64,000 bases of DNA, taken from the NCBI RefSeq assembly GCF_040822065.1, contig NZ_CP162005.1, positions 4,154,001 through 4,218,000 of the forward strand, read 5' to 3'. This DNA is from Pedobacter sp. WC2423. GTDB taxonomy: Bacteria > Bacteroidota > Bacteroidia > Sphingobacteriales > Sphingobacteriaceae. The notes under the pieces were generated by a model. The model was not told the DNA's origin, searched no databases, and was given only the letters and a program-made list of their open reading frames with translations. Each line of letters starts with the position of its first letter. The stretch's first letter is position 1. This document shows, piece after piece, positions 9,035 to 18,989 of this stretch. The translations under genes were made by a program, and so were the position numbers.

Positions 9035-10144
9035 TTATTCTGTTATTTCTAATAAGGGTAGTTTGACTATAAATGTGTTATCATTCTCGACGATCTGCGG
9101 ACAGGCATCTGATAATAACCGGTAACGGCTGATGATATTTTTTAATCCAACCCGTGTGGATGGGATATGAAAATTCACCAGCTGCAAATTGTTTGAAACT
9201 TCAAGCCAGCCTTCTGCATTGATACAGATATTTATATACAGTGGGCGTGAACGAGAGGCCACATTATGTTTAATGGCATTTTCTATCAGTAATTGTAAAG
9301 TAATTGGCGGTACCCCTTTGATTTCGTAATCTTCAGGAATATCGATGTTAATCTGAAGATTATCAGATACCCTGATTTTGATCAGGTAAATATAAGAGTT
9401 GATAAACTTGATTTCGTCCCTTAACGAGATAATATCCCTGCTCAGATTAATGATCATGTAACGATATACTTTGGATAGATTATCCAGGAAAACAAGTGCA
9501 GAATCAGGGTTCTCAGCTATCAGACTTGATAAGGTACTGAAGTTATTAAACATAAAATGAGGGTCAAGCTGTGCCTTCAGTGATTGAAGTTCAGCTTGCA
9601 TAGCCACTTGATTCAAATCGTAAGCTTTAAGTTCTAACGCTGATGTTTCGAGCATCGACATTTTCCATTTACGCAGAAAAAAATCGGCTGTATAAATTGC
9701 ACTGATTAAGGTGCTGATGATAATGCTCACCAGGCCAACCTGCCAGCCAAATGTTTTGTCACTTTGCGAATAACTGTCATAATGCGGGTAAACCAGGTGA
9801 TCAATATAAAGCAGCAGATTGATGACAGTGCCTGCACTGATAATCTGTAAGAAGAACTGGCAAATAAAACGCAATAATGGAGACTCTATCCATGGAATAT
9901 GCCGGTCCAGCCATCTGGCTATCAGGAGGCTGGATTCAGTAATCAGAAAACAAACGACCATTACCCCCAGCCACTCGGTAAGCAAAGTATATATATTCTG
10001 TTCAAAATAAACATTCCAGAACGGATCGTAGGGGTTTAACAGATAAATGAAAATGTAAAAACAGAAAAAGACGACAGGTAAAATGAAAAACCTGAAGTGC
10101 TGATAAAAAGTACGTTCACTTATTTCTTTAGTATGCTTAGCCAT
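9035..10144 (-). CDS. LytS-type sensor histidine kinase
   Basis: A 369-aa membrane-bound kinase of the His_kinase (PF06580) class. Four hydrophobic helices (roughly 17-36, 56-75, 93-114 and 136-156) are followed by a short coiled linker, then the phosphoacceptor region LDPHFMFNNFSTLSSLI with His196. The C-terminal ATPase domain has an N-box LIENAIKHNV. The membrane part has no recognised extracellular sensor domain, so the stimulus is unknown. It pairs with the LytTR regulator 5 bp downstream and is divergent from the susC-like gene across 423 bp. Confidence 0.92.
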   Translation of the reverse strand: MAKHTKEISERTFYQHFRFFILPVVFFCFYIFIYLLNPYDPFWNVYFEQNIYTLLTEWLGVMVVCFLITESSLLIARWLDRHIPWIESPLLRFICQFFLQIISAGTVINLLLYIDHLVYPHYDSYSQSDKTFGWQVGLVSIIISTLISAIYTADFFLRKWKMSMLETSALELKAYDLNQVAMQAELQSLKAQLDPHFMFNNFSTLSSLIAENPDSALVFLDNLSKVYRYMIINLSRDIISLRDEIKFINSYIYLIKIRVSDNLQINIDIPEDYEIKGVPPITLQLLIENAIKHNVASRSRPLYINICINAEGWLEVSNNLQLVNFHIPSTRVGLKNIISRYRLLSDACPQIVENDNTFIVKLPLLEITE

Positions 10145-10567
10145 AACTTCATAGGTAGGTATTCATCAGTAAAACAGGGTAATAATTTGTAAAGCTAGTC
10201 TCGGATCCGGTAATGCTATGATGTTATTGACCGAACTTTATATTTCCCGCACTGAAACGTTCTTTTGAATCGCTCAGTAGTACTGGCCCTGCAAGATCTT
10301 TGAGCAGCGATTCAAAGATAGAGAAAACTGTATTCAATAAAAACCTGAAGACTCTTGCTGTGTGTGGTGGAAATATTCGGTTTATTTCTTTACTAAAATG
10401 ATTTTTCAATTTTATTCAGCCACTTATAGTGTAATTGTTTTCTGATAAATAAAAACAGCATGCAAATAAGCTAAATGTATGTCTTTTTCCGCGAACAGTT
10501 CTTGTAGGTAGAATTTATTGTACATATTGTGCCCCAAATAACAATTAATTAACCTTACTTATTTTAA
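10145..10567. other. Divergent intergenic region, kinase / susC-like
   Basis: 423 bp without a convincing gene. It must hold the promoters of both flanking transcription units. The only clear structure is an inverted repeat near the kinase side (separate entry). I see no TAnnTTTG box with a good -33 partner and no sigma/anti-sigma gene. AT-rich sequence dominates the 130 bases before the susC start. Confidence 0.6.
10264..10326. repeat. Inverted repeat upstream of the kinase gene
   Basis: TTTGAATCGCT (10264-10274) and AGCGATTCAAA (10316-10326) are perfect reverse complements separated by 41 bases. Neither arm is followed by a T-tract, so it is more likely a paired protein-binding site or RNA leader stem than a terminator. 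Confidence 0.6.
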
Positions 10568-13500
10568 ATGAAAAGAAAACTACTCAATTTTATTGTGCTG
10601 AGTTTGCTATGCATAAGTTCTGCATTTGCACAAAACACAACAATAAAAGGTAAAGTTACAGGAAAAGGAGATGGCCTTCCGATTCCAGGAGTATCTGTGA
10701 AAATTAAAGGAAAAACCACAGGTGCCCAGACAGATGGAAATGGTGCTTATGCAATAAGCCCGGTTACTCCAACAGACGTGATTGTATTTTCAGCAATCGG
10801 CTATGCTACAACAGAACAAACAGTTGGGTCAAAAGCGGTAATCAATGCTTTACTAAGCGAAGATGCGCAGTCACTAAGTGAAGTGGTTATTAATGTTGCC
10901 TATGGAACTTCAAAAAAAGAGGCAATTACTGGTTCAGTGGCACAAATCAGCAAAAAAGAACTTGAATTAAGACCGTTAACTAATGTTAACAGTGCTTTAT
11001 CCGGGGCTTCTGCTGGTGTAATGTCAAGTGCTGGTAGTGGACAGCCAGGCGCTTCCGGATCTATTCGTATCCGTGGTTTTGGTTCGATTAACGCTTCAAA
11101 CACACCATTATACGTAGTAGATGGTGCTCCATATGATGGAGACCTTTCGAACCTGAACGTGAATGATATTCAGGATATTTCAATCTTAAAAGATGCTTCT
11201 GCATCTGCTTTATATGGATCTCGTGCAGCAAACGGTGTTGTTATTGTAACTACTGTTAAAGGTAGAAAAGGTAACGATCAGTTAGGCGTAAACATTACTC
11301 AGGGTGTAAGTTCAAGAGGTGTTTCTGAATATGACAGAGTTAATGCTGCTCAATACTATCCTTTAGCATGGCAGGCTTATAAAAATAACCTGGTATACCC
11401 ACAAAGTGGAAAAGGAATGCCGGATGCTGATGCAAGAGCAAAAGCTTCTTCATCGATTAAAGGTGCATTAGGATATAATCCTTTCAATGTTGCTGACGGT
11501 GCTGTTGTAGGCACTGATGGTTTACTTAATCCAAATGCAAAACTATTGTATGATGATTTTGATTGGGCAGAACCACTAAAACGTATTGGTAAAAGAACCG
11601 ATGCGAATATTAACTACAGTGGAGCTTCTGAAAAAGCAGATTATATCATGTCATTAGGTTATCTTGATGATAAAGGATACATCCAGCGTTCAGATTACAA
11701 CAGAATTACTGGTCGTGTAAGCGTGAATGCAAATCCATTAAAATGGTTTAAAACGGGCTTAAATGTTTCAGGAAACTTGAGTAAGTCTAATAGAGCAAGT
11801 GGTATGACCTTAAATTCTCAGGGAACTACTGGTGGAACAAGCTATAACAACGTATTCTATTTTGCACGTAACATTGGTCCGATTTATCCTGTATATATGC
11901 ATGATGCTTCAGGAGCTTTACTGACTGATAGTAATGGTGATAAGATATTTGATCAGGGAGCACTTCGCCCTGCTGGTGCAAATGGTGGAAGACACGTGGT
12001 ACAAGAGACTTTATTAAATCAGGATTTAACCAAAATTAACTCGTTGAGTGCAAGAACTTACGGAGAAATTACTTTCCTTAAAGATTTTAAATTCACTCAA
12101 AAACTGAATGTAGACGTCTCGAACTACAGTGCATATTCTTATGACAATAAATTGATTGGTGACGGGGCACCTGGCGGCAGGGCATCTAATACTGGTTCAA
12201 AAACAACGTCATTCACTTCAACTCAGGTTTTAAATTATAATAAGACTGTTGAGAAAAGTAATTTTGACGTCCTTCTGGGTCATGAAACTTACCAGTATCA
12301 ATATAACTATTTTACAGGATCAAGAAACGGTCAGGTTTTAGACGGAAATACAGAGTTGATCAACTTTACGACTACAAGTGATTTAAACGCTTATAAAAAC
12401 CTTTATAACCTGGAATCTTACTTCACAAGAGTAAATTATAGTTATGATGGTAAGTATTTCCTGAACGGATCATACAGACGTGATGGTTCTTCTAAATTCT
12501 CACCAGAATCAAGATGGGGTAATTTCTTCTCCGTAGGTGCTTCCTGGTTAATTACTGCTGAGAACTTTATGAAAAGTACACCTTGGGTAGATTACCTGAA
12601 ATTGCGTACATCTTATGGTTCTGTTGGTAACGACAGGTTACTTGATGCGGATGGAAATGATATTTATTATAACTATAAGTCATATTACAACTTAAACTAC
12701 AACAACAATAAGGAAGGTGGATTAGCTTTAAATACTTTAGCAACACCTAATTTGAAATGGGAAACTAACTATTCTACTGACATAGCATTAGAATACGGTT
12801 TATTCAAAAACAGGTTACGTGGTACTTTCGAAGTATTTGACAGAAGATCAGATAATTTATTATTTAATGTTCCACTTCCGGTTTCTAATGGTGTTCCAAC
12901 CGTTGCAAGAAACATTGGAAGCATGTATAACAAAGGTATTGAGATTGAAATTGGCGGAGACATCATTAAAGGAAAAGCTTTCCAATGGGCTGCTAATATC
13001 AACTGGACTGCGGTTAAAAACAGAGTGACGAAATTACCGGAAGAAACACCAACTATCATTGATGGGACTACAAAATTAGAAGTTGGTCATTCAAGATATG
13101 ATTTCTGGTTGAGAAAATGGAGAGGTGTAGATCCTTCGGATGGAGTTTCATTATATGTTAGAGATAAAAAGATTCCTGTTGGTAATCCTGCACAAAGCAG
13201 AACTATTGATGGTGTAGATTATACTACTAATCCTAATAATGCTGAATACGGTTATGCTGGTACAGCTATTCCTAAATTTGCAGGTAGTATTACCAATACA
13301 TTTACTTACAAAGAATTCCAATTCTCTTTCATGGTGAACTATCAGGTTGGTGGTAAAGTTTATGATTCGGCATATGCAGGTTTAATGGCCTATAGCAGAT
13401 ATGGCGGTGCATTACATGTTGATGCATTAAATGCCTGGAAAAATCCAGGAGATGTTACTGATGTTCCGCGTTTAGATGTAGGTCAGTCTTCTTTCAATAA

Positions 13501-13753
13501 TGCTGCTTCAGATCGCTGGTTAATTGATGCGTCTTACCTGGCTTTCAGATCGGCTACTCTTTCTTATAACTTGCCAAAAGCTTTAATTGCTAAAGCAGAC
13601 CTTAAAAATGCAAGAGTATATGTTGGTGGAGAGAACTTATTCTTATTGTCTAAACGTAAAGGTTTAGATCCAAGTTATTCTTATAATGGAACTACGTCGG
13701 CTGGTTATTCACCAACACGTACAATTACATTGGGACTAAATGTTGCATTTTAA
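10568..13753 (+). CDS. SusC/RagA-family TonB-linked outer membrane protein
   Basis: A 1061-aa outer-membrane receptor that imports oligomeric nutrients with its SusD partner, energised by TonB. A signal peptide (cut after SSAFA, ~residue 21) is followed by a CarboxypepD_reg-like domain (~24-105), a TonB plug domain (~115-230) with the SusC signature ALYGSRAANGVVIVTT, and a beta-barrel to the C-terminus ending in Phe (LGLNVAF). Length is typical. The susD-like gene starts 13 bp downstream. No polysaccharide-degrading enzyme or sigma/anti-sigma pair sits beside it, so the substrate (glycan or peptide) is not evident. Confidence 0.95.
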   Translation: MKRKLLNFIVLSLLCISSAFAQNTTIKGKVTGKGDGLPIPGVSVKIKGKTTGAQTDGNGAYAISPVTPTDVIVFSAIGYATTEQTVGSKAVINALLSEDAQSLSEVVINVAYGTSKKEAITGSVAQISKKELELRPLTNVNSALSGASAGVMSSAGSGQPGASGSIRIRGFGSINASNTPLYVVDGAPYDGDLSNLNVNDIQDISILKDASASALYGSRAANGVVIVTTVKGRKGNDQLGVNITQGVSSRGVSEYDRVNAAQYYPLAWQAYKNNLVYPQSGKGMPDADARAKASSSIKGALGYNPFNVADGAVVGTDGLLNPNAKLLYDDFDWAEPLKRIGKRTDANINYSGASEKADYIMSLGYLDDKGYIQRSDYNRITGRVSVNANPLKWFKTGLNVSGNLSKSNRASGMTLNSQGTTGGTSYNNVFYFARNIGPIYPVYMHDASGALLTDSNGDKIFDQGALRPAGANGGRHVVQETLLNQDLTKINSLSARTYGEITFLKDFKFTQKLNVDVSNYSAYSYDNKLIGDGAPGGRASNTGSKTTSFTSTQVLNYNKTVEKSNFDVLLGHETYQYQYNYFTGSRNGQVLDGNTELINFTTTSDLNAYKNLYNLESYFTRVNYSYDGKYFLNGSYRRDGSSKFSPESRWGNFFSVGASWLITAENFMKSTPWVDYLKLRTSYGSVGNDRLLDADGNDIYYNYKSYYNLNYNNNKEGGLALNTLATPNLKWETNYSTDIALEYGLFKNRLRGTFEVFDRRSDNLLFNVPLPVSNGVPTVARNIGSMYNKGIEIEIGGDIIKGKAFQWAANINWTAVKNRVTKLPEETPTIIDGTTKLEVGHSRYDFWLRKWRGVDPSDGVSLYVRDKKIPVGNPAQSRTIDGVDYTTNPNNAEYGYAGTAIPKFAGSITNTFTYKEFQFSFMVNYQVGGKVYDSAYAGLMAYSRYGGALHVDALNAWKNPGDVTDVPRLDVGQSSFNNAASDRWLIDASYLAFRSATLSYNLPKALIAKADLKNARVYVGGENLFLLSKRKGLDPSYSYNGTTSAGYSPTRTITLGLNVAF

Positions 13754-13766
13754 TTAAATAGCAAAA

Positions 13767-15254
13767 ATGAAAAATATAAAATATAAATTCCTTCCTTTTT
13801 TATTGATTGCATTGACCTTTGCATCATGTAAAAAGTCTTTTTTGGATACAAATCCAACAGACAAGGCGGATGATGCCACTGTATTTAAAACTACAGACAA
13901 TGCAATGGCCGCTTTAAACGGTATTCACCGGATGTTGTACAGGCAGTTTGATGATGCCAACCAGGATCAGGGTGGAGAATCAGGTATGAAAATCAACCTG
14001 GATATGCTTGGAGAAGATCTGGTCATGACAACTGCTGGTAATGGCTGGTACAATAATACATACAAGTGGAATGACCACAGAAACGCTTCAAGCACAACGG
14101 ACAAATATGCGTATAAGTTCTATTATACCATTATTGCAAATGCAAACCAGATCATTGCTAAAGTAAATGGAGTTGAAGGCGAACAGGCAACGAAAGATGC
14201 CATTATGGCCGAGGCATTAACTTACAGAGCATGGGCACATTTCCTATTGGTACAAATCTATTCGAAGCGTTATGATGCAGCTGGAAATAATACACAACCA
14301 GGTGTGCCTATCGTATTAGCTACTGATGTTACTGCAAAACCAAGAGGTACGGTTGAAGGTGTTTATACGCAAATCAATAAAGACATTGATGCGGCTATTG
14401 CTCTTTTTACTACAAGTTCAGCAAGAGCAAATAAATCTCACTTCGATTTAAGAGTGGCAAAAGGTATCAAAGCAAGAGTTGCTTTAACTCAGGGCTTGTG
14501 GACTGTTGCAGCTTCGAATGCTGCAGAAGCAAGAGCAGCAAGCAGTTTAATGACTAATGATGAATACAAAGGCGGGTTTAATAATAGTGCAAATCAAGAG
14601 TGGATCTGGGGAAGTAAACAAGTTGAAGATCAAACTTCTTATTTCTCTTCTTTTTTCGCTTATATGTCTGCGAATTATAACTCTTCTAACATCAGAACAA
14701 ACCCTAAAGCGATTAACAAATTATTGTATGATAAAATCGCTGCAACTGACGTAAGAAAAACATTATGGGATCCGACAGGTGCGGATAAGACTTTCCCTGT
14801 TCCGCCAAGCGGAGTAAGAAAGCCATACATGAACAGAAAGTTTCTTGCCCCGGGCGCTACTAGTATTGGCGATGTGGCACATATGCGTGCTGGTGAAATG
14901 TACCTGATTGAAGCAGAAGCTTTGGCCAGAGCAGGACAAAATACTCTTGCACAAGCAGCATTGTATAAATTGGCTGTGAACAGAGATCCTAAATATGTAT
15001 TGTCAACTAATACTGGTGAGGCTTTGATCAATGAGATCTTAATTCAGCGCCGCGCTGAGTTATGGGGTGAGGGATTCCGTTTTACGGATCTTAAACGTCT
15101 GAACTCTGCACTGGACAGAACTAATTCTAACCATACTAATGAGCTGGCACAAACCTTAGGTGAAGTTGCTGGTGATGCAAAATGGCAATGGTTGATCCCA
15201 CAATCTGAAATCAACGCTAATCCGGCGATTGGTCCTGGTGGACAGAATCCATAA
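13767..15254 (+). CDS. SusD/RagB-family nutrient-binding lipoprotein
   Basis: A 495-aa surface lipoprotein that caps the SusC channel and binds substrate. Lipobox Cys20 (LTFASCKKSF) is followed by the SusD N-terminal helical repeat region (~25-215: ALNGIHRMLYRQFDD, EALTYRAWAHFLLVQIYS) and the RagB/SusD C-terminal domain, with the motif RRAELWGEGFRFTDLKRL near the end. Length fits the family. It is co-transcribed with the susC-like gene (13-bp gap) and followed by a strong terminator at 15274. Confidence 0.95.
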   Translation: MKNIKYKFLPFLLIALTFASCKKSFLDTNPTDKADDATVFKTTDNAMAALNGIHRMLYRQFDDANQDQGGESGMKINLDMLGEDLVMTTAGNGWYNNTYKWNDHRNASSTTDKYAYKFYYTIIANANQIIAKVNGVEGEQATKDAIMAEALTYRAWAHFLLVQIYSKRYDAAGNNTQPGVPIVLATDVTAKPRGTVEGVYTQINKDIDAAIALFTTSSARANKSHFDLRVAKGIKARVALTQGLWTVAASNAAEARAASSLMTNDEYKGGFNNSANQEWIWGSKQVEDQTSYFSSFFAYMSANYNSSNIRTNPKAINKLLYDKIAATDVRKTLWDPTGADKTFPVPPSGVRKPYMNRKFLAPGATSIGDVAHMRAGEMYLIEAEALARAGQNTLAQAALYKLAVNRDPKYVLSTNTGEALINEILIQRRAELWGEGFRFTDLKRLNSALDRTNSNHTNELAQTLGEVAGDAKWQWLIPQSEINANPAIGPGGQNP

Positions 15255-15273
15255 TCATATTTAAAATTAATCA

Positions 15274-15306
15274 AGGGGCTATTCCAAAAGAATAGCCCCT
15301 TTTTTT
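15274..15306 (+). terminator. Rho-independent terminator of the susC/susD-like operon
   Basis: Perfect 11-bp stem AGGGGCTATTC / GAATAGCCCCT with a 5-nt CAAAA loop, followed by TTTTTT. Confidence 0.93.
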
Positions 15307-15314
15307 GAGCAAAT

Positions 15315-16502
15315 TTAATAGTGCGCTTTCAGGATTGCAGCAAGCTCCCGCAATGTTTTGTTTTTTGCAGAGACTTTTGCCGGTTCTGGTTTTCCCTGGC
15401 TGTACAGCTCCATGGTGTACGTCCCTTCAGTATCTCCGGGCTTATAGACAAAACCTTCTAATTTACCCTCATAAAGTTCGCAGTGGCCCATATAATTCTT
15501 TATTTCATTACGCCCCTGTAAAAACGCGATCATGTCTGCGGTTTCCAGCGGAGTGGTATCATATAAACTTAAAGATAACCGCTGTAACATCCGGCTGCTT
15601 TCCCGATCATGATCTTCAGGTTCTTGCTGCGGAGATCTGGCCTGCTCTATATACAGCTTATTATTTTTCTGAAAATAGGAATAAGGGCGTGTTTTATCGA
15701 TCCTGGTACGATCTGAGAAGTTATAATAGCTATACTCTATTACCTTCCCTGATTTTTTTTCAGGAGCTATGGTTTCTATATTCCGGCCTTCCGGAGTAAA
15801 AGTTATCTTGATACTATTTCTTCCGAAATCTTCCAGCAGATAACCCTGTGCAATTGGACTCACTTTCAAAAGAATACCAGTATTCTCTGCAAAAATCAGC
15901 ACTCTGAATAAAACTGTTTTCGTGTTTTTTACTGTACGGATAAGCTCCGCCATTGCACGTTGTTGTTTCATGTCAACAGGAATAATTTCTATTCCGCTGT
16001 CAATTTTGCCATTGATAAAGGTGTTTTTAGCATCCAGTTTCACATCAGAAAACTCTTGATGATCTTCTGCCAGGATCTTATTAAATAAATCATTATACCA
16101 TTGCTGTACCAAAACACCCTGCTGATAATAATTATAAATCACCCATTCGGAACCTGCTCTTTTTTCTTTGAAAAAACCATTATAGGGTTTTCCGGCTTTA
16201 AGATCGCCGACCAGATACTCAGTATGGTTTGTATGACCAAAATAAGCGGTATTGACTCCCTGCTTAATCGCGTCCGGAATCTGGAAATTAACAGAGAGTT
16301 GTTTCACTAGCTGATGTTGTAAATTTTCACAGTCATAACAATTAACGCGTTCTCTGGATAAATCCTTGTTTTTAATACATTTAAACTCACCTTTTGTAGT
16401 CGTAATTTCATTTTTGCTGTTTAAATAGAGCGTTTCATCATCCACCTGTTGCGCGAAAGTAAGCAATGGTGTCATCAGCAATAAGAGTATTAATTTATAC
16501 AT
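15315..16502 (-). CDS. Exported protein of unknown function
   Basis: 395 aa with a cleavable signal peptide (hydrophobic stretch LILLLLMTPLLTF, cut near AQQ), so periplasmic or outer-membrane associated. I do not recognise a family. Visible features are a CYDC Cys pair near residue 56, a MORN-like GKPYNGFFKEK segment near 125 as seen in Bacteroidota toxin-antitoxin-wing-like repeats, and mostly beta-type sequence. The 3' end faces the susD terminator; the 5' end is divergent from the pyrophosphokinase-like gene across 98 bp. A real gene by length and codon pattern. Confidence 0.75.
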   Translation of the reverse strand: MYKLILLLLMTPLLTFAQQVDDETLYLNSKNEITTTKGEFKCIKNKDLSRERVNCYDCENLQHQLVKQLSVNFQIPDAIKQGVNTAYFGHTNHTEYLVGDLKAGKPYNGFFKEKRAGSEWVIYNYYQQGVLVQQWYNDLFNKILAEDHQEFSDVKLDAKNTFINGKIDSGIEIIPVDMKQQRAMAELIRTVKNTKTVLFRVLIFAENTGILLKVSPIAQGYLLEDFGRNSIKITFTPEGRNIETIAPEKKSGKVIEYSYYNFSDRTRIDKTRPYSYFQKNNKLYIEQARSPQQEPEDHDRESSRMLQRLSLSLYDTTPLETADMIAFLQGRNEIKNYMGHCELYEGKLEGFVYKPGDTEGTYTMELYSQGKPEPAKVSAKNKTLRELAAILKAHY

Positions 16503-16600
16503 AAGATATTTATAGTATAACAGTAAGCGGTGTTGAATGTTTCCCGTTATTTCTTCAAATAATCATTCAGCTTCTCAGTAATCATTAATACCTTAGCAAC

Positions 16601-17164
16601 ATGTCGTCGCACCATATAGTCAGAGAAAAACAGGAGCCAGCCTTATATATTCATAATCTGGGTAATTTTGAGGAAGAATATCTGGGACAAATCCTGGAAT
16701 GGAGTCCTACCTTAATAGTCAACAGCGCTATTTATGAAAAAGTTCTCAGTCTGGGATTAAAAGTAGATGTGATTCTGAATGCTACCGGTGAGCTTGCTCC
16801 GCAGGAAAACACAAAGTCTATTATGGGGCCAGGTGATGAATATAATACGGTATTAAACTATCTGATTTCAGAGAAATATCCTGCGGTAAATATTATTGAT
16901 GCTCAGAAATCACTATCAGACCTGACTTTTTATCTGCCTAAAATTAATATTGTTTTATTCACTGCAACAGACAAATCTTATGCGATTAAAACTGGATTTA
17001 GTGTCTGGAAGCCTGCGGGAAGTATATTTCTGATTCATGTGGTTTCTTATTTCGAAGCCACTAACCTGATGCAAAAAGACGAAAGAGAATTTGAAGTGGT
17101 GAAAGATGGTTTTGTGGAATTTACTTTCGCTACGGAATATTTGCTTTTAACAGAAAAAATATGA
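16601..17164 (+). CDS. Thiamine pyrophosphokinase-like protein, apparently catalytically degenerate
   Basis: 187 aa. The N-terminus MSSHHIVREKQEPAL followed by LGQILEWSPTLIV and VLSLGLKVDVIL is the pattern I associate with Bacteroidota thiamine pyrophosphokinases (TPK; thiamine + ATP to TPP). The acidic residues expected in active TPKs are missing: where the GDFDS-type loop should be, the sequence reads NATGELAPQEN, and the later TD dyad reads GDEYNTVLNYL. I therefore infer a TPK-fold protein without normal catalysis. It overlaps the acetyltransferase gene by ATGA (4 bp), implying translational coupling. The name is from memory of family patterns and should be searched. Confidence 0.65.
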   Translation: MSSHHIVREKQEPALYIHNLGNFEEEYLGQILEWSPTLIVNSAIYEKVLSLGLKVDVILNATGELAPQENTKSIMGPGDEYNTVLNYLISEKYPAVNIIDAQKSLSDLTFYLPKINIVLFTATDKSYAIKTGFSVWKPAGSIFLIHVVSYFEATNLMQKDEREFEVVKDGFVEFTFATEYLLLTEKI

Positions 17165-17676
17165 TCACACTAAGAAAAGCGAAAGAAGAAGATCTGGCAA
17201 TTATCCAGCATATAGGAACTTTTACCTATGGCCCTACTTATGGCCATATTCTCGATCAGGTACAAATAGATTACATGCTTGATCAATTTTACAGTATCGT
17301 TGCTTTAACGAAACAGCTGATGGAAGGGCATACTTTTTTAATTGCTCAGGATGGAGATCAGGATCTGGCTTTTGTATCTTATTCCACAACAGAACACAAA
17401 GAACATATTGTTGCCAAATTGCATAAATTATATGTTTTGCCTGAGGCACATGGAAAAGGTCTGGGTAAGCTTTTAATGAATGAAGTGAGGAATAAAGCTA
17501 TGGAAGCCGGTGCGGATAGCCTGGAATTAAATGTAAACCGTTACAATAATGCAAAAGACTTCTACGAAAAGATAGGTTTTGTGGTTAAAGAAACCGTTGA
17601 CATTGAAATTGGCAACGGTTTCTTTATGAATGATTATGTGATGGCACTGCCATTGACCCCAGTAAAACCTGCTTAA
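17161..17676 (+). CDS. GNAT family N-acetyltransferase
   Basis: A 171-aa single-domain acetyltransferase using acetyl-CoA. The signature motif A is LYVLPEAHGKGLGKLLM (about residues 94-110), with the pyrophosphate-binding GKGLGK loop, followed by the motif B segment NVNRYNNAKDFYEKIGFVV. The acceptor substrate cannot be predicted. It is translationally coupled to the upstream TPK-like gene through a 4-bp overlap. Its stop codon shares TTAA with that of the convergent M28 peptidase gene. Confidence 0.92.
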   Translation: MITLRKAKEEDLAIIQHIGTFTYGPTYGHILDQVQIDYMLDQFYSIVALTKQLMEGHTFLIAQDGDQDLAFVSYSTTEHKEHIVAKLHKLYVLPEAHGKGLGKLLMNEVRNKAMEAGADSLELNVNRYNNAKDFYEKIGFVVKETVDIEIGNGFFMNDYVMALPLTPVKPA

Positions 17677-18989
17677 TTAGTTAATTTAGGTATTCTGGTT
17701 GGTGTATCTGTTCCTTTTACGATTGTAATTGCACTTTTAGCAATTGCTTTGATCGTTAACAAGATGTTTTCAGTATCGAGCGTGCTATACTCATCTTTAA
17801 CCGTATGATAAAGTTTATCAATATCTATCTGGTCAGTACTGATCGTATGAGCAGGTACACCTAATGCGGCAAGCGTAGCATTATCGCTTCTGTAAAACAG
17901 GTTCTGCTGTAAATAAGGATCCGGATGGAAAGTAAATGCTGATCCTTCCAGGTTCTTTTGCAAGATCTTTCCAAAATCAGATTTATCATAGCCAGTGATG
18001 AAGGCCGTATTTTTACCAAACTTACTTTCTTTACCGATCATCTCAATGTTAAACATCGCAACAACTTCATCAGGGTTCAATTGCTCAGAGAAATACTTTG
18101 CACCAAAGCCGCCAATTTCTTCTGCTGTAAAAGCAACAAAAATAAGGGTTCGCTCATTGTTGTTCAGTTTCTTATAGTATTTGGCAAGAGCAATCATCGC
18201 AGTAGTACCAGAAGCATCATCATCTGCGCCATTTGCAATACTGTCCTGATCTGCCGAATGAATAATGCCCAGGTGATCATAATGACCCGAAAATATAACT
18301 AATTCTTTAGCTTTTGATTTTCCGGGAATGATTCCGGCAACATTAAATAAAGGTAATTTGTTAGCCTTGTTTTTTAAGGATACTGTAAAGTTCTTTACCG
18401 TAGTGTCAGCAGATAATACCAGGACTAAAGCAAATTTGTTAAGCTCATGCATCATCTTCTCGTCTACAACGGCTGCTTTTGAGATATAAGCTTTTAACTC
18501 CTTAAATTCTTTGGTGAATTTCGGATCTACCAGAACGAGTTTTGTTTTTTTATTACGGACCAGAAGTCTGTACTGCTCTCTGAAGGTTTTTGAGGAATCA
18601 AGTCTGGCCCATCCGTCTCCACCGGTATTATCAAAATCCAGGCTTTCGCTTGTATTTCCCCAAACCGCAAAATCAGCAGGCGCAATCACTTTCCCGTCAA
18701 CGGATACCTGACCTGAAACCGGTTTAAGCTCATACTTATAAAAAGTTTGTCTGTAACCAGTTGCTCCTTTTAGCGGCTGCAATCCTATTTTTTTAAATTC
18801 ACCCTCAATAAAAGTTGCCGCCTTATCAATTCCGGGGCTGAAGGTTGCTCTGCCCTGCATGTCATCACTACTCAGGGTTTTGATCAGGTTGTCTACATAA
18901 TCTTTAGTAATAATTTTATCAATGTCCTGTGCTGATGCCGTTCGGGCGATAAAAAGTAAAATCAATGGGTAATAAAAGTATTTCATCAT
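17673..18989 (-). CDS. M28 family zinc aminopeptidase, exported
   Basis: 438 aa with a signal peptide (cut near TASA-QD). It carries the M28 di-zinc core: FSGHYDHLG (His, Asp), GADDDASGT (bridging Asp), FTAEEIGGFG (catalytic Glu-Glu), NIEMIGK (Glu in place of the more usual Asp ligand) and a late HTI. It probably removes N-terminal residues from peptides in the periplasm. The start ATG at 18989 has a second ATG directly after it. It overlaps the upstream DUF4407 gene by 4 bp (ATGA), so the two are likely coupled. The 3' end overlaps the GNAT gene by 4 bp. Confidence 0.92.
   Translation of the reverse strand: MMKYFYYPLILLFIARTASAQDIDKIITKDYVDNLIKTLSSDDMQGRATFSPGIDKAATFIEGEFKKIGLQPLKGATGYRQTFYKYELKPVSGQVSVDGKVIAPADFAVWGNTSESLDFDNTGGDGWARLDSSKTFREQYRLLVRNKKTKLVLVDPKFTKEFKELKAYISKAAVVDEKMMHELNKFALVLVLSADTTVKNFTVSLKNKANKLPLFNVAGIIPGKSKAKELVIFSGHYDHLGIIHSADQDSIANGADDDASGTTAMIALAKYYKKLNNNERTLIFVAFTAEEIGGFGAKYFSEQLNPDEVVAMFNIEMIGKESKFGKNTAFITGYDKSDFGKILQKNLEGSAFTFHPDPYLQQNLFYRSDNATLAALGVPAHTISTDQIDIDKLYHTVKDEYSTLDTENILLTIKAIAKSAITIVKGTDTPTRIPKLTN

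Noticed and set aside
10224..10409. 61-aa minus-strand ORF before the kinase start
   Set aside because: No protein-like features; covers the inverted repeat in a divergent promoter region.
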